64,000 nucleotides of DNA from Herbaspirillum sp. CF444. GTDB lineage: Bacteria; Pseudomonadota; Gammaproteobacteria; Burkholderiales; Burkholderiaceae_D. The notes under the pieces were generated by a model. It saw nothing but the letters and a program-made list of their open reading frames with translations, was not told the DNA's origin and searched no databases. Below are positions 37,321 through 48,970 of this stretch, in pieces (position 1 is the first letter of the stretch; every line of letters starts with the position of its first letter). The position numbers and the translations under genes were made by a program. The DNA lies in the NCBI RefSeq assembly GCF_000282135.1, contig NZ_AKJW01000026.1:18126-82125 (forward strand), written 5' to 3'.

Positions 37321-37629
37321 AAAACCCTCTTTTTTAGCTTTAAATTGGTCTATCCACTGTATAGAAAAGCAGCATTCAAAGCAATCAGTGGCTTACCAAT
37401 TTGAGCGATACTCTCATTTTGGTCTAACCATGTCAATCATCATGCGCACCGGTTTGTGGCTTAAAAACAAAAGACTACGGAGATCCGGTCCTGTTCGACT
37501 ATTGCGCCGAGCAAATTGGAATGCCATAATCAATATTGGTTAGACCACATTAAAAATCCACCCAGAACAGCCGGGCGCCCAGGCAATCCAAAACCAGACC
37601 GCTCGCATCGAGACAAGGAAATCGCATCC
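37321..37629. promoter_or_regulatory. divergent control region with three FCD-type operators
   Basis: 309 bases without genes. Sites are TGGTCTATCCA (37346-37356), TGGTCTAACCA (37420-37430) and TGGTTAGACCA (37537-37547; the exact reverse complement of the second). Two fit the TNGTNNNACNA pattern of FCD-type GntR operators fully, the first with one mismatch. Confidence 0.78.
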
Positions 37630-38838
37630 ATGAAGATCCTCAGCGCCAAGGTCATCGTGACCTGTCCAGGCCGCAACTTCGTCACCCTCAAGATAGAAAC
37701 CGACCAGGGCATCTACGGTATCGGTGACGCCACCCTGAACGGACGCGAACTTGCCGTCAAATCGTATCTGGAAGATCACATCATTCCTTGCCTGATCGGC
37801 CGCGACGCGTCGCGCATCGAAGACACCTGGCAATACCTCTATCGCGGCGGTTACTGGCGCCGCGGCCCGGTCACCATGACCGCGATCGCAGCCGTCGACA
37901 TGGCGCTGTGGGACATCAAGGGCAAGGCCGCCAACCTGCCGGTGTACCAGCTGCTGGGCGGCAAGAGCCGCGAAGGCGTGATGGTCTACGGCCACGCCAA
38001 CGGTCGCGACCATGCCGAAGCGCTGGATGCCGTCGGCCATTACATCGACATGGGTTACAAGGCGATCCGGGTGCAATCCGGCGTGCCGGGACTGGACAAG
38101 GCCTACGGCGTCGGCAAGGGCAACATGTATTACGAACCGGCCGACAAGGGCTTGCCCGACGAAGAAATCTGGGACACGCCGCTGTACCTGCGCCATACGC
38201 CCGACCTGTTCGAAAAAGTGCGCGTCAAATACGGCAGCGACCATCACCTGCTGCACGATTGCCACCACCGCCTCAAACCGATCGAAGCGGCGCAATTGGG
38301 CAAGGCGCTGGAACCGTTCAAGCTGTTCTGGATGGAAGACGCCACCCCGGCCGAAAACCAGGAAGCCTTCAAGCTGATCCGCCAGCACACCACCACGCCG
38401 CTGGCCGTCGGTGAAATCATGAGCACCATCTGGGACTGCAAGGACCTGATCCAGAACCAGCTGATCGACTACATCCGCACCACGGTCGTTCACGCCGGCG
38501 GCATCACGCACCTGCGCCGCATCGCCGATCTGGCCTCGCTGTATCAAGTCCATACCGGCTGCCACGGCGCCACCGATTTGTCGCCGGTGAGCATGGCCGC
38601 GGCGCTCAATTTCAACATGTGGGTGCCGAATTTCGGCGTACAGGAATACATGCGCCACACGCCGGAAACCGATGCGGTCTTCCCGCACGGCTACTACTTC
38701 GACAAGGGCTATCTGATGTTGCCCGACGCACCGGGTCTGGGCGTGGACATCGACGAAGCGGCGGCGCTCAAATTCCCTTACGAGCGCGCCTACCTGCCGA
38801 CTTGCCGACTGCGTGACGGCACGGTGTGGAACTGGTGA
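37630..38838 (+). CDS. manD: D-mannonate dehydratase (enolase superfamily)
   Basis: 402 residues from the ATG at 37630 (AAGGAAA upstream), the standard ManD length. Residues fall on the numbering known for characterised ManD enzymes: metal ligands D210, E236 and E262; catalytic/binding R147, Y159, H212 and H312. The enzyme dehydrates D-mannonate to 2-keto-3-deoxygluconate. Related RspA proteins share the fold but often lack activity; the intact catalytic set favours a real enzyme. It is divergent from the FCD regulator. No KDG kinase or aldolase is adjacent, so downstream steps lie elsewhere. Confidence 0.9.
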   Translation: MKILSAKVIVTCPGRNFVTLKIETDQGIYGIGDATLNGRELAVKSYLEDHIIPCLIGRDASRIEDTWQYLYRGGYWRRGPVTMTAIAAVDMALWDIKGKAANLPVYQLLGGKSREGVMVYGHANGRDHAEALDAVGHYIDMGYKAIRVQSGVPGLDKAYGVGKGNMYYEPADKGLPDEEIWDTPLYLRHTPDLFEKVRVKYGSDHHLLHDCHHRLKPIEAAQLGKALEPFKLFWMEDATPAENQEAFKLIRQHTTTPLAVGEIMSTIWDCKDLIQNQLIDYIRTTVVHAGGITHLRRIADLASLYQVHTGCHGATDLSPVSMAAALNFNMWVPNFGVQEYMRHTPETDAVFPHGYYFDKGYLMLPDAPGLGVDIDEAAALKFPYERAYLPTCRLRDGTVWNW

Positions 38839-38860
38839 TGGCGATTTGATTCTACCGCCG

Positions 38861-38938
38861 TCGTCCTGACGAACGTCAGGATCCAGCGTCGTATCGTAGT
38901 CCGTCACGACACTGGGTCCCGGCTTTCGCTGGGACGAC
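38861..38938. repeat. dispersed double-hairpin repeat, copy B
   Basis: TCGTCCTGACGAACGTCAGGATCC starts the element (first stem CCTGACG/CGTCAGG) and CACTGGGTCCCGGC...GGGACGAC ends it. It lies between the manD and tgt stops, i.e. at the edge of the catabolic block. Copies A and C are at 21133 and 62728. Confidence 0.75.
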
Positions 38939-38959
38939 TGCCAAATTCTATAGCGGCAA

Positions 38960-41117
<2,158 letters not shown>

Positions 41118-41215
41118 GGAAAATAAGTCATGGAAGCGGCAACACTGTAGATAAACACAGTAAAATAGCGCCGAACCCTCTATTTTACGCTTTCTCGACA
41201 TAGAAACCTCACTGC

Positions 41216-43327
41216 ATGCCAGCACCGAAGAAGAAAGCTTCCGCCGACAGCACCAAGGCCGCCCAAAGCGCTCCGCCGCTGAGCAATGCCCAGAAGGCGC
41301 AAAACAAGCTCGCCAAACTGGGCTTGCGCACCGACATGGATCTGGCGCTGCATCTGCCGCTGCGCTACGAGGACGAAACCCAGGTCATGAGCATCCACGA
41401 CGCCAGCCTGCGCGGCACGCAAGTGGTGCAGGTCGAGGGCATCGTCAGCAAGAGCGACGTCCAGTTCCGCCCGCGCCGCCAGTTGGTGGTCACCATCGCC
41501 GACGACAGCGGCCCGCTGGTGATGCGCTTCCTCAATTTTTACGGCAGCCAGGCCACGCAACTTGCCGAAGGCGTGCGCGTGCGCGTGCGCGGCGAATTGC
41601 GCCACGGCTTCTTCGGCGCCGAGATGGTCCACCCCACCTATAAAGTCGTGCTCGAAGGCGCGCCGCTGCCGACCGCGCTCACGCCCGTCTACCCGGCCGG
41701 CGAAGGCCTGTCGCAGGCGTATCTGCGCAAGGCCATCGGCGGCGCGCTGTCGCGCATCGACTGGCGCGACACCCTGCCGCAGACCACGCTGGACGAACTG
41801 AAGCTGGGCGGCTTCGAATCTTCGGTGCGCCTGCTGCACAATCCGCCGACCGACGTCGACGAATACGCGCTCGAAGAACGCTCGCATCCGGCCTGGATAC
41901 GCATGAAATTCGACGAGCTGCTGGCGCAGCAACTGTCGCTCAAGCGCGCCCAGGCCGCGCGCCGCGCCCGCAATGCCAGCGCGCTGCCCACCATCGGCAA
42001 GATTTCCAGGGCTTTCATCAAGCAGCTGCCGTTCAAGCTGACCGGCGCGCAGCAACGCGTGCTGGAAGAAATCCGCCACGACCTGCAGGAATCCTTCCCG
42101 ATGCAACGGCTGCTGCAAGGCGACGTCGGCAGCGGCAAGACCGTGGTGGCGGCGCTGGCTGCTGCACAAGCCATCGACAGCGGCTTCCAGGCGGTGCTGA
42201 TGGCGCCGACCGAAATCCTGGCCGACCAGCATTTCCGCAAGATCGCCGCATGGATGGAACCGCTCGGCGTCCAGGTCGCCTGGCTCACCGGCAGCCTGAA
42301 GAAAAAAGAAAAGGCCGAAGCCAACGCCCGCATCGAATCCGGCGAGGCGCGCCTGGTCATCGGCACGCATGCGCTGATCCAGGACAACGTGCAGTTCCGG
42401 AAACTCGGGCTGGTGATCGTCGACGAGCAGCATCGCTTCGGCGTCGGCCAGCGTCTGGCGCTGCGCAACAAGGCCTTCGACGCCGAGAACGGTGCGCCGC
42501 AAACCGTGCCGCATCAACTGATGATGTCGGCCACGCCGATCCCGCGCACGCTGGCCATGACCTACTACGCCGATCTGGAAGTCTCCGTCATCGACGAGCT
42601 GCCGCCCGGCCGCACGCCCATCGTCACGCGCACCATCGACCAGAACCGGCGCGACGAAGTGATCGCGCGCGTGCACGCCGCCGCGCAGGAAGGCCGTCAG
42701 ATTTACTGGGTCTGCCCGCTGATCGAAGAATCCGAGGCGCTGCAATTACAGACCGCCACCGACACCTATGCGATGTTGGCGGAAGCCCTGCCCGACCTGC
42801 GCATCGGCCTCGTGCACGGCCGCCTCAAGCAAGCCGAAAAACAAGAAGTCATGGACGCCTTCAGCCGCGGCGACATCCACGTGCTGGTCGCCACCACCGT
42901 GATCGAAGTCGGCGTCGACGTACCCAACGCTTCGCTGATGGTGATCGAACACGCCGAGCGCTTCGGCCTGTCGCAACTGCACCAGTTGCGCGGCCGCGTC
43001 GGTCGCGGCGCCGCGGCCAGCGCCTGCATCCTGCTGTACCAGAGCCCGCTCGGCGGCACCGCCAAGCAACGCCTGATGACCATGCGCGAAACCGCCGACG
43101 GTTTTGAAATCGCCCGGCGCGACCTCGAGATCCGCGGTCCCGGCGAATTCCTCGGCGCGCGCCAGTCGGGCGAAGCGCTGCTGCGTTTCGCCGATCTGGC
43201 GACCGATCAGTGGCTGGTGGAAAAAGCCCGCAACCTGGCACAGACGCTGTTGCAAAACGACGATGCCATCGTCGATGCGCATTTACAGCGCTGGCTGGGC
43301 GGCAAGGAAGACTTTCTCAAAGTCTGA
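41216..43327 (+). CDS. recG: ATP-dependent DNA helicase RecG
   Basis: 703 residues. An N-terminal OB/wedge domain is followed by two helicase domains: Walker [12 protein letters not shown] (about 297-307), the RecG-typical DEQH box in [10 protein letters not shown], motif [13 protein letters not shown], and motifs V/VI ending in [10 protein letters not shown]. RecG remodels stalled replication forks and Holliday-type junctions. An N-terminal lysine-rich stretch is unremarkable. The start has no strong site, but the divergent arrangement with queA is typical of betaproteobacteria. Confidence 0.96.
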   Translation: MPAPKKKASADSTKAAQSAPPLSNAQKAQNKLAKLGLRTDMDLALHLPLRYEDETQVMSIHDASLRGTQVVQVEGIVSKSDVQFRPRRQLVVTIADDSGPLVMRFLNFYGSQATQLAEGVRVRVRGELRHGFFGAEMVHPTYKVVLEGAPLPTALTPVYPAGEGLSQAYLRKAIGGALSRIDWRDTLPQTTLDELKLGGFESSVRLLHNPPTDVDEYALEERSHPAWIRMKFDELLAQQLSLKRAQAARRARNASALPTIGKISRAFIKQLPFKLTGAQQRVLEEIRHDLQESFPMQRLLQGDVGSGKTVVAALAAAQAIDSGFQAVLMAPTEILADQHFRKIAAWMEPLGVQVAWLTGSLKKKEKAEANARIESGEARLVIGTHALIQDNVQFRKLGLVIVDEQHRFGVGQRLALRNKAFDAENGAPQTVPHQLMMSATPIPRTLAMTYYADLEVSVIDELPPGRTPIVTRTIDQNRRDEVIARVHAAAQEGRQIYWVCPLIEESEALQLQTATDTYAMLAEALPDLRIGLVHGRLKQAEKQEVMDAFSRGDIHVLVATTVIEVGVDVPNASLMVIEHAERFGLSQLHQLRGRVGRGAAASACILLYQSPLGGTAKQRLMTMRETADGFEIARRDLEIRGPGEFLGARQSGEALLRFADLATDQWLVEKARNLAQTLLQNDDAIVDAHLQRWLGGKEDFLKV

Positions 43328-43418
43328 CGATTTCACCGGCTTTCTTTCACGCCTTACCGTCCGGGCATTTACAACTCGGCCTGCATCGCCGACATTAGCG
43401 TTTTTCAATGGAGACTTC

Positions 43419-45293
43419 ATGCAAAACGCCGCGCCCGCAGACGACAACGACACCCTGCAATCTCCCGTCAGCATCTTGTCAGGCCGCCTGCGTGTTGCGC
43501 TCGGCATTGTGCAAGGCTTGCTGCTGTATGCGCTGTATTCGAGCTGGACGGCCAGGTCCGGGATCTCCACACAGCCGATGCTGTTCATCCCGACACTCAT
43601 GCTGGCGGTATTTTTGCCGATCATTGCGGTATCGGGCATCGGCCATTTGTCACGCCGCAATCTGCTGATCTGGCTGGCGACGCTGGCCGTCGTACTGTGT
43701 GGCCTGGGAATGTATGACGCCTGGCGCGCCGATTTGTCCTCGCTCTTGCCGCCCCGGCATATCGATGATGCCTGCTGCGGCAATGGCTCAACCGGTGAAT
43801 CAAAGAGCTTGCCCTCGTCGGCACTGATCTTCCTCACGATCACAGGCCTGTTTATCGCGCAGGCCATGATGCTGGCCGGCGACGCCGACGGACGGCGCAT
43901 TGCCAGCTATCGCAGCTATTTTGAAATGGCGTGGAAGCTGCTGGTGCAACTGATGTTTGCGGCGCTCTTTACCGGCTTGTTCTGGCTAGTGCTGGAAACC
44001 GGCAACGCCCTGTTTTCACTGATTAAGCTCACTTTCCTCGGCAAGCTGCTCGAAAAGAGCTGGTTCAACATCCCCGTCACGACGCTGGCGTTCTCGTTCG
44101 CGCTGCATCTGAGCGACGTTCGCCCGCAAATCGTCGCGGGAATCCGCAAACTGCTGCTGACCTTGCTGTCGTGGCTGCTGCCGATGGCGACGATCGTGAT
44201 CGGCGCCTTTTTATTGAGCATCCTGACGACCGGGCTGGAACCTTTGTGGCAAACACGGCGCGCATCGTATGTGCTGCTGGGCGCGACAGCCCTGCTGGTC
44301 GTACTGATCAATACGGTATACCAGGACGGCTATCACCTGACGCAAAAGACGCACCGTTTCTTCTCGATCTGTACGCGCATCGCCTGCCTGTTGCCGGTTC
44401 CGCTGGTATTGCTGGCGACGTATTCGCTGGGCCTGCGCGTCGCCGAATACGGCTGGACCGTCAGCCGCATCACCGGTGCGACATGTGCGCTGGTTGCTGC
44501 GATGTATGCGACCGGCTATGCACTCGCCGCCATTCGCATGCGCGACAATCTTCAACGCATCTCGGCGACCAACGTGCTGGCCAGCTTCGCCATCCTGGTG
44601 ATTTTTCTGGCCTTGCTGTCGCCGGCGGCCGATCCGGCGCGCATTGCGGTCGCCGACCAATTGCATCGGCTCACTCAAGGCAAGACCGGCGCGGATGGTT
44701 TCGACTTTCGTTTTCTGCGCTTCAACGGTGCGCGTTATGGCGTACAGGAGTTGAAGCGGATCAGCGAGCAAAACAACAGCGCCTATCCTGCGGCCGTTCA
44801 GGACAAAGCCCGTCTGGCACTGGCAAGCACCGACCGCTGGGCGACGGACGAGTTCGTCGTGGCGGCGCCTGACCTGAACGCGAACATCCTCATGCATCCC
44901 TCCGATCGGAAATTGCCGAAAGAATTCGCTGCGCAGGACTGGCGCAATGCAGCTGAGCGTTATCACCTGCCTCTTTGCATGACCAAGCGAAGCCATCTGT
45001 GCGATGCCTATGTCGTCAAACCCGATCTTGCCGCCGGCGAGCAATTACTGGTTTTTGAAAGCAGCAGCGGACCAGCCCTGTTCAAGCAAAATACCGACGG
45101 CCAATGGCAGCTCATCGGCAAATTGCTCGCCTTGCCAGGATGCGTCGAACAATTGCGCAAGAGCGCCGGGCTGGACACCTTGAACTGGCAATTGCCGCAA
45201 CAGCGCGACATCGAAATCAACGGCGTGCGCGTGCACATGGAATCGGTGCAAACCGGGATAACAGACTGCACCAAAACCGACGCAAAGAAATAA
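43419..45293 (+). CDS. DUF4153 polytopic membrane protein
   Basis: 624 residues from the ATG at 43419 (AATGGAGAC upstream). About ten membrane helices occupy roughly residues 25-415, followed by a ~200-residue soluble C-terminal part. The layout and the helix-loop pattern (KLLVQLMFAALFTGLFWLVL; STGLEPLW-like segments) match DUF4153, a family without a known function. It is co-directional with recG (91-base gap), but nothing links the two functionally. The domain boundaries are estimates. Confidence 0.75.
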   Translation: MQNAAPADDNDTLQSPVSILSGRLRVALGIVQGLLLYALYSSWTARSGISTQPMLFIPTLMLAVFLPIIAVSGIGHLSRRNLLIWLATLAVVLCGLGMYDAWRADLSSLLPPRHIDDACCGNGSTGESKSLPSSALIFLTITGLFIAQAMMLAGDADGRRIASYRSYFEMAWKLLVQLMFAALFTGLFWLVLETGNALFSLIKLTFLGKLLEKSWFNIPVTTLAFSFALHLSDVRPQIVAGIRKLLLTLLSWLLPMATIVIGAFLLSILTTGLEPLWQTRRASYVLLGATALLVVLINTVYQDGYHLTQKTHRFFSICTRIACLLPVPLVLLATYSLGLRVAEYGWTVSRITGATCALVAAMYATGYALAAIRMRDNLQRISATNVLASFAILVIFLALLSPAADPARIAVADQLHRLTQGKTGADGFDFRFLRFNGARYGVQELKRISEQNNSAYPAAVQDKARLALASTDRWATDEFVVAAPDLNANILMHPSDRKLPKEFAAQDWRNAAERYHLPLCMTKRSHLCDAYVVKPDLAAGEQLLVFESSSGPALFKQNTDGQWQLIGKLLALPGCVEQLRKSAGLDTLNWQLPQQRDIEINGVRVHMESVQTGITDCTKTDAKK

Positions 45294-45316
45294 AGCAAAC
45301 GGCGGTCGTTGAACGG

Positions 45317-45703
45317 CTAGGAAAAGGTCTTCATATACGCCAGCAGATTATCCAGATCCTTTTCATTGCCGATCCCCCAGAATCGCATCTTGGTCCCCGG
45401 CACGACATCGCCGGGCGACTTCATGAAAGCGCGCAACTTGTCTTCGGTCCAGACGATGCGCGAATTCTGCATCGCAGGCGAATAGCGATAGTCCCTGGTC
45501 GAAGCCGCCGGCCGGCCGACGATGCCGTTCAACTGCGGCCCGAAACCGGCGCGCGCCGACGGGCCGATCTGATGGCAACCGGCGCATTTGGCAAACGCCG
45601 CCTTGCCGGCCGCGGCGTCGCCGGCGGCCTGTGCCGATAGCGACAGGCAGAGCATCGCGGCCGCCAGCACCGAGGCCCGCATCCATACTTGTTTTTTACT
45701 CAT
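45317..45703 (-). CDS. class I cytochrome c
   Basis: 128 residues. A Sec signal peptide (cleavage near AQA-AG, about residue 27), haem motif CAGCH (C40, C43, H44) and axial methionine M106 in GTKMRFWG. Small soluble periplasmic cytochromes of this kind shuttle electrons to oxidases or peroxidases. It lies between the DUF4153 gene (convergent) and oxyR (divergent). The partner enzyme is not visible. Confidence 0.93.
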   Translation of the reverse strand: MSKKQVWMRASVLAAAMLCLSLSAQAAGDAAAGKAAFAKCAGCHQIGPSARAGFGPQLNGIVGRPAASTRDYRYSPAMQNSRIVWTEDKLRAFMKSPGDVVPGTKMRFWGIGNEKDLDNLLAYMKTFS

Positions 45704-45825
45704 GTTCTGCTCTGCCGATCCGGAGTTTTTTCTGCGCTTGGGCGCAACTCTAGCATGCAGGCGCCGCCCTGCATGTCACCTGCAAATGAGCTATAGTCTG
45801 CGCATATCAGCCCGCATAAGTTCAT

Positions 45826-46773
45826 ATGACACTCACCGAACTCAAGTACATCGTCGCCGTCGCGCGCCAAAAGCATTTCGGCCATGCCGCCGAGGCCTGT
45901 TTCGTGGCGCAGCCGACCTTGTCGGTTGCGATCAAAAAACTGGAAGACGAACTCGGCGTCATCATCTTCGAACGCGGCGGCACCGAAGTCTCGGTCACGC
46001 CGCTGGGCGCGCAAATCGTGGCGCAGGCCGAACGCGTATTGGAACAGACCGCCGCCATCAAGGAAATCGCCAGCCAGAACAAGGACCCGCTGTCGGGCCC
46101 GCTGCGCCTGGGCATCATCTACACCATCGGCCCCTACCTGCTGCCCTCGCTGGTCAAGACCATGATAGAGACCGTGCCGCAGATGCCGCTGATCCTGCAG
46201 GAAAATTTCACCACCCGCCTGATCGAACTGCTGCGCCAGGGCGAACTGGATGCGGCCATCATGGCGCTGCCTTTCCCCGAGCACGGCCTGATAGTGCAAC
46301 CGCTGTACGACGAAGAATTCGTCATCGCCCTGCCCAAGCATCACCGATGGGCCGAGCGCAAGGAAATCACTGCCCAGGACCTGAAGACCGAAACCATGCT
46401 GCTGCTCGGCAACGGCCACTGCTTCCGCGATCAGGTGCTGGAAGTCTGTCCGGAAATGTCGCGTTTCTCGACCGCCGGCGACGGCATCGCGCGCACCTTC
46501 GAAGGTTCGTCGCTGGAAACCATCCGCCACATGGTGTCGTCCGGCATCGGCATCACCGTGCTGCCGCAGGCGTCGGTGCCCGACATGCACGCCAAGGACG
46601 GCATGGTGCGCTATGTGCCGTTCAGCAAACCGGTGCCGTCGCGTCGCGTGGTCATTGCCTGGCGCAAGAGTTTTACCCGCCACGCCGCCATCGATGCGGT
46701 GCGCAAGGCCGTGCTGTCCTGTAATCTGCCCGGCGTCGACATGCTGCATGAAGCGGAAGTCACGGAAGGCTGA
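45826..46773 (+). CDS. oxyR: hydrogen peroxide sensor regulator OxyR
   Basis: 315 residues. LysR-type N-terminal domain (FGHAAEACFVAQPTLSVAI) plus the redox switch cysteines at exactly C199 and C208 (GHCFRDQVLEVC), as in E. coli OxyR. Oxidation by H2O2 forms a disulfide and changes binding to activate catalase and peroxidase genes. recG and oxyR are neighbours in several beta- and gammaproteobacteria; here two genes lie between them. A GST gene follows on the same strand. Confidence 0.95.
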   Translation: MTLTELKYIVAVARQKHFGHAAEACFVAQPTLSVAIKKLEDELGVIIFERGGTEVSVTPLGAQIVAQAERVLEQTAAIKEIASQNKDPLSGPLRLGIIYTIGPYLLPSLVKTMIETVPQMPLILQENFTTRLIELLRQGELDAAIMALPFPEHGLIVQPLYDEEFVIALPKHHRWAERKEITAQDLKTETMLLLGNGHCFRDQVLEVCPEMSRFSTAGDGIARTFEGSSLETIRHMVSSGIGITVLPQASVPDMHAKDGMVRYVPFSKPVPSRRVVIAWRKSFTRHAAIDAVRKAVLSCNLPGVDMLHEAEVTEG

Positions 46774-46845
46774 AGCCGTCACCGATGAAAGAGCTCCCGG
46801 TAATCCGCCATCCCTTTCCCACCTTTTCCGCCTGGAGGAAATGTT

Positions 46846-47484
46846 TTGAACTCGTCGTCTTTCGCGCTGTACGTTGATGCCCAATTCCTCAGTCCTTATG
46901 CGATGTCCGCCTTCGTCGCGCTGACCGAGAAGAACCAGCCTTTCGAACTGCGCACCGTCGACCTGACGCTGCAACACAATCACCTGCCGGAATACGCGCA
47001 ATTGTGCATGACGCATCGCGTGCCGACGCTGTGCGAAGACGATTTCCATCTGTCGGAGTCGTCGGCGATCGACGAATACCTGGAAGATCGCTTTCCGGAA
47101 GCGGCGCCGCTGTATCCGCAGGATCCGCGACAAAAGGCCAAGGCCCGGGAAATCCAGGCGTGGCTGCGCAGCGACCTCGGACCGATACGCCAGGAGCGGC
47201 CCACCGAGGCCGTGTTCCTCGGCAAGAAGTACGAGCCCTTGTCGACTGCCGCGCAGTTTGCCGCGCGCAAGCTGATTGACGCCGTCGACGGCTTGCTGGG
47301 CGAAGACGCCGCCAATCTGTTCGGGCAATGGTGCATTGCCGACACCGATCTCGCCGTGATGCTCAATCGCCTGGCCCTGCATGGCGACGCCCTGCCGCCC
47401 AAGCTGATCGCCTATGCCCGGCAACAATGGCAGCGGCCGTCGGTACAGCGCTGGCTGGCGTTGGAGCGGCCGACCGTCTCGTAA
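46846..47484 (+). CDS. glutathione S-transferase, YfcF type
   Basis: 212 residues from a TTG at 46846; CTGGAGG ends six or seven bases before it, and the only nearby ATG (46841) reads into a stop after two codons. Thioredoxin-like N-domain with SPYAMSAFVAL at the glutathione site, VPTLCEDD, and SSAIDEYLEDRFP, then an all-helical C-domain. YfcF has peroxidase activity in E. coli. It lies 72 bases after oxyR, which suits a role in peroxide defence, though no OxyR site was identified. Confidence 0.85.
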   Translation: MNSSSFALYVDAQFLSPYAMSAFVALTEKNQPFELRTVDLTLQHNHLPEYAQLCMTHRVPTLCEDDFHLSESSAIDEYLEDRFPEAAPLYPQDPRQKAKAREIQAWLRSDLGPIRQERPTEAVFLGKKYEPLSTAAQFAARKLIDAVDGLLGEDAANLFGQWCIADTDLAVMLNRLALHGDALPPKLIAYARQQWQRPSVQRWLALERPTVS

Positions 47485-47530
47485 CAAGCACCTCCCATCG
47501 ACCTTCAACAAGAAAAATCAAGGAGTGTTC

Positions 47531-48535
47531 ATGTCTTTGTCTTCATTGACCAAACGTTGCGGCCTTGCCGTTTCAATCTCGGCTTTGCTGCTGGCCGGAC
47601 CGGCGACGGCGCAAAGCGCGTCGCTGCAGTTGATCAACGAATATCCGGCCACGTCGATCACCGCCAGTGCCGACCTGCAGTTTGCGGCCGCCGTCAAACA
47701 GTTGTCCAACGGCGACATCGCCGTGACCACGCTGCAGGAAGCCGCCAACCCCTACAAGGGCAAGGACCAGGTCAGCGCAGTGAGCAGCGGCAAGGCGGAA
47801 ATCGGCACGCTCTTCGCCGGCATCCTGGGCGGCAGCGACTCCTTCTTCCTGCTGTCGTCGCTGCCTTTCGTGGTGGATGATTTCGATCAGGCACAAGCGC
47901 TGTTCACCTGCACCCAGCCGGAGCTGGAACGCCATCTGGCGGCGCTGAACATGCGCCTGCTGTATGCCACGCCATGGCCGCCGTCGGGCATCTGGTCGGC
48001 CAAAGCGCTGCCGGACGTCGAGGCGGTCAAGGCGCTCAACATCCGCACCTACGACGACAACAGCCGCGGCGTCTTCCAGCGCGTCGGCGCCAACAGCGTC
48101 AACCTGCCGTTCTCTGCGGTCGGTCCAAAACTTGCCTCGGGCGAACTCAATGCCGTGCTGTCGTCGGGCGACGGCGGCGCCGGCAATCGCCTGTGGGACC
48201 AGTTGCCCAACTTCACCGCGATCAGCTATGCGATCCCGCTGAGCTACACCATCATCAACAACGACGTCTGGAACAAGCTGACGCCGGCGCAGCAAAGCAT
48301 CCTGACGCAAGCAGCCAAGACCACCAGCGACGCCAGCTGGGCCAACGTCAAGAACCGCATCCAGGACAACTACGCGCGCATGAAGGAACACCACATGCAA
48401 TTGAATCTGCAACCGGCGGCAAGCATGCGCCAGGCGTTGCGCAAGGCAGGCCAGGAGCAGGCCGACAGTTGGTGGCGGCAAGATAAAAATAGCGACATCC
48501 GCACACGCTGCGCGGCCGTATTGCAGGCAAAATAA
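47531..48535 (+). CDS. TRAP transporter periplasmic substrate-binding protein (DctP family), orphan
   Basis: 334 residues from the ATG at 47531 (AAGGAG upstream). A signal peptide ends near ATA-QS (about residue 28). DctP fold shown by GKAEIGTLFAG (about 88-98), SSLPFVVDDFDQ and the substrate-carboxylate region LNIRTYDDNSRGVF containing the key arginine. TRAP systems import acids using ion gradients and need DctQ and DctM membrane subunits. None is encoded nearby, so it either serves a distant pair or is a stand-alone sensor. The next gene (SnoaL-like) is 47 bases on and may be co-transcribed. Confidence 0.87.
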   Translation: MSLSSLTKRCGLAVSISALLLAGPATAQSASLQLINEYPATSITASADLQFAAAVKQLSNGDIAVTTLQEAANPYKGKDQVSAVSSGKAEIGTLFAGILGGSDSFFLLSSLPFVVDDFDQAQALFTCTQPELERHLAALNMRLLYATPWPPSGIWSAKALPDVEAVKALNIRTYDDNSRGVFQRVGANSVNLPFSAVGPKLASGELNAVLSSGDGGAGNRLWDQLPNFTAISYAIPLSYTIINNDVWNKLTPAQQSILTQAAKTTSDASWANVKNRIQDNYARMKEHHMQLNLQPAASMRQALRKAGQEQADSWWRQDKNSDIRTRCAAVLQAK

Positions 48536-48582
48536 GCAAAGTTAAGAACCGCCGGAAAACGAAGCAAACCGAGGAGATCCTG

Positions 48583-48966
48583 ATGCCAAGCAAAGACACA
48601 CTGGAAAAGTTCATCGCGCGCGTCGAAGCGAATGCGCACATCGAGGCCGTGGAAGAGTTCTACGCCGAAGATTCCACCATGCAGGAAAACGGCAACCCGC
48701 CGCGCTTCGGCCGCGACGCCCACGTCGCCAACGAACGCAAGGTCATGGCGCGCGCGAAGTCGCTGCAGTCAAAGTGCGTGCGACCGGTGTTCGTGGAAGG
48801 CGACAAGGTGGTGATACGCTGGATCTTCCGCTTCGAATGGCTGGACGGCACCGTCACGCGGATGGAAGAGCTGGCCTACCAGCGTTGGGAAGGCGAACAT
48901 ATCGCCGAAGAGACCTTCTTCTACGACCCGGCACAACGCGTGCCGCTCGTAGAAGAGAAATACTGA
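48583..48966 (+). CDS. SnoaL/NTF2-like fold protein
   Basis: 127 residues from the ATG at 48583 (GAGGAG upstream). The cone-shaped NTF2-like fold is suggested by the repeated aromatic/acidic pattern (VEEFYAEDSTMQENG, VIRWIFRFEWLDG, ETFFYDP). Such proteins may be isomerases, hydratases or ligand binders; no catalytic residues can be assigned. It follows the orphan TRAP binding protein and converges with cheD. Confidence 0.75.
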   Translation: MPSKDTLEKFIARVEANAHIEAVEEFYAEDSTMQENGNPPRFGRDAHVANERKVMARAKSLQSKCVRPVFVEGDKVVIRWIFRFEWLDGTVTRMEELAYQRWEGEHIAEETFFYDPAQRVPLVEEKY

Positions 48967-48970
48967 AAAA

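Noticed and set aside
45704..45825. Possible OxyR self-binding site before oxyR
   Set aside because: CTATAG near 45793 is only one half of the four-part ATAG/CTAT pattern; too weak to call.
45700..47511. 603-codon open frame on - opposite oxyR and the GST
   Set aside because: It crosses two recognisable genes on +; no family features.
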